Source of the DNA: an uncultured Bacteroidales bacterium
GTDB taxonomy: Bacteria; Bacteroidota; Bacteroidia; Bacteroidales; UBA932
DNA: 8,271 bases
Assembly (NCBI GenBank): GCA_937899055.1
Contig: CALBPX010000038.1
Location: forward strand, 1-8,271
Direction of reading: 5' to 3'
Shown: piece after piece, positions 7,810-8,271 of the stretch
How positions within the stretch are numbered: the first letter of the stretch is position 1
Layout: each line of letters opens with the position of its first letter
Notes under the pieces: model-generated
Seen by the model: the letters and a program-made list of their open reading frames with translations, nothing else
Databases searched by the model: none
What the model was told of the DNA's origin: nothing
Position numbers and translations under genes: made by a program

Positions 7810-7840
7810 CAAATTTAACAAATATTGCCTTCAAACACAA
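7810..7840 (-). promoter_or_regulatory. Bacteroidota-type promoter candidate for the six-gene operon
   Basis: On the minus strand, TAAATTTG (7817-7810) fits the Bacteroidota primary-sigma -7 consensus TAnnTTTG exactly. A TTG (7840-7838) sits 20 nt upstream, a suitable distance for the -33 element. Transcription would start near 7803-7805, only about 10-18 nt before the possible ATGs of the lipoprotein gene. No Shine-Dalgarno sequence is visible, as is usual in this phylum. It is the only good match I see just before the first operon gene, but the motif is short and could arise by chance in AT-rich DNA. Confidence 0.5.
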
Positions 7841-7871
7841 TAACGTTACAAACAAGAAACCGCCTTAAACT

Positions 7872-7890
7872 GCACGAAGAACTGGGAAGG
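7872..7890. repeat. Imperfect direct repeat, copy A
   Basis: Starts with GCACGAAGAA and matches 8052-8070 at 16 of 19 positions without gaps. The two copies are 180 bp apart and flank a 35-codon minus-strand ORF. Possible origins are a dispersed intergenic repeat family, a regulator-binding site or chance. Confidence 0.4.
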
Positions 7891-7895
7891 GCATA

Positions 7896-8003
7896 TCATA
7901 CTGGCTTTTTGCGAAAATCAATATTTAAAATATCGTGAAGAGGAAGGGTTATCACTAAATTGAGTCCGGATATGTTTATAATGATACGGTATTTCGTTTC
8001 CAT
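7896..8003 (-). CDS. Possible 35-residue small protein (doubtful)
   Basis: ATG at 8003-8001 to TGA at 7898-7896 encodes 35 residues starting METKYRIIINISG and ending NIDFRKKPV. It is not recognised. The middle is hydrophobic with alternating Ile, Leu and Val; there is no signal peptide or full membrane span. It lies upstream of the operon in the same orientation, between the two copies of a direct repeat. A short ORF like this is expected by chance in this much sequence, so it is listed only because of its position and its complete start and stop. Confidence 0.15.
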   Translation of the reverse strand: METKYRIIINISGLNLVITLPLHDILNIDFRKKPV

Positions 8004-8051
8004 AAAAAAAGCCTTTGAGACTGATTGCAAGTTAGCAAAATTATTTCACCC

Positions 8052-8070
8052 GCACGAAGAATGGGGGAGG
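8052..8070. repeat. Imperfect direct repeat, copy B
   Basis: Second copy of the GCACGAAGAA-core repeat, in the same orientation as 7872-7890. The first ten bases are identical and the next nine share six. Copy B overlaps no supported gene and ends beside the TAG that closes the right-edge open frame. Confidence 0.4.
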
Positions 8071-8271
8071 CTACAATTTGCGTTTTATTTTAGGGTGATG
8101 ATAATAGTCTATACCAATAGAGGTTCTGACTCTTTTATAAGAACTCAAGTTTCGCAAGTGAAAAATAATTGAAATAAAAAAGGCTAAAGGTTTTGATAAT
8201 TCATTGATTATCACTATCTTCCGTTTGCCATACGAACACAAAATTACTCTTATTCTTGGTCTTATTTTGTG
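8071..8271 (-). CDS. Open frame running off the right edge (doubtful C-terminal fragment)
   Basis: On the minus strand the frame starting at 8271 stays open for 66 codons and closes at TAG (8073-8071). The translation is basic and ends HPKIKRKL. It resembles no family I know and is rich in Lys, Arg and Ile, as random AT-rich sequence would be. If real, it would be the 3' end of a gene upstream of the operon, with about 275 nt between it and the lipoprotein gene. Confidence 0.12.
   Translation of the reverse strand, partial: HKIRPRIRVILCSYGKRKIVIINELSKPLAFFISIIFHLRNLSSYKRVRTSIGIDYYHHPKIKRKL
8194..8213. repeat. AT-rich inverted repeat, 7-bp arms
   Basis: TGATAAT, six-base spacer, ATTATCA: perfect 7-bp arms. 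On the minus strand it is followed about 12 nt later by a run of six T. The arms have only one GC pair each, so it would be a weak terminator; an operator for a dimeric regulator or chance are equally possible. Confidence 0.3.
8237..8271. repeat. 8-bp inverted repeat at the right edge
   Basis: CACAAAAT at 8237-8244 and its exact reverse complement ATTTTGTG at 8264-8271, the last bases of the window, with a 19-base spacer. It could continue beyond the window. Terminal inverted repeats, a regulatory palindrome or chance are all possible; nothing nearby encodes a transposase. Confidence 0.25.

Larger units (their letters stand above)
7794..8271. other. AT-rich non-coding region upstream of the operon
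   Basis: About 480 bases, visibly more AT-rich than the genes, with no protein I recognise on either strand. It contains the promoter candidate, an imperfect direct repeat with a GCACGAAGAA core 180 bp apart, AT-rich inverted repeats (7921-7933, 8194-8213), a 35-codon minus ORF (8003-7896) and a minus frame open from the right edge to a TAG at 8071. No tRNA, riboswitch or insertion-sequence end could be made out. Confidence 0.6.

Noticed and set aside
7921..7933. AT-only palindrome ATATTTAAAATAT in the upstream region.
   Set aside because: A 13-base A/T palindrome is expected by chance in DNA this AT-rich, and it is not placed near a promoter element or a T-run.
7960..8172. A 70-codon plus-strand ORF in the upstream region.
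   Set aside because: It begins with TTG, has no recognisable domain, crosses the repeat copy B and runs against the direction of every other gene. It is most likely chance.
7794..8271. Possible insertion sequence, CRISPR, tRNA or defence element in the non-coding region.
   Set aside because: No transposase frame, no regularly spaced repeats, no cloverleaf-like pairing and no T-loop sequence were found on reading both strands.

Overview
The window looks like one complete short-read metagenomic contig from a member of the Bacteroidota, most likely order Bacteroidales. Support comes from the Bacteroidota-style leucyl-tRNA synthetase (two family-typical insertions), a TonB C-terminal domain of Bacteroidota type, a SPOR-domain lipoprotein, the absence of clear Shine-Dalgarno sequences, and a TAnnTTTG promoter element. 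The left end (1-18) is Illumina adapter sequence, not biology.

All recognisable genes lie on the minus strand and are read from right to left. In transcription order they are: a SPOR-domain lipoprotein (7793-7287), glycine cleavage T-protein gcvT (7253-6147), a secreted M28-peptidase-like protein fused to a TonB C-terminal domain (6146-4785), leucyl-tRNA synthetase leuS (4773-1975), and two YitT/DUF2179 membrane proteins in tandem (1966-995 and 965-19, the second cut by the contig end). The gaps are 33, 0, 11, 8 and 29 nt with no terminator seen between genes, so the six are probably one transcription unit. A promoter candidate lies just before the lipoprotein gene. From 7794 to 8271 the DNA is AT-rich and holds no gene I can support. 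It contains that promoter, an imperfect direct repeat, AT-rich inverted repeats, a 35-codon minus-strand ORF and an open minus frame running off the right edge.

The genes do not form one pathway: they combine one-carbon/glycine metabolism, tRNA charging, envelope functions and putative membrane transport, as is common in Bacteroidota housekeeping operons. The most interesting biology is the M28-TonB fusion, in which four of the five expected zinc-ligand positions and the catalytic glutamate are substituted. It is probably a non-enzymatic binding or scaffold protein. The most important technical point is that the last ~80 codons of the first YitT gene have a very different codon choice (almost all G or C at the third position). 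Next to the adapter, this suggests a chimeric contig end. I see no mobile element, CRISPR array, RNA gene or defence system, and no convincing wholly new system.
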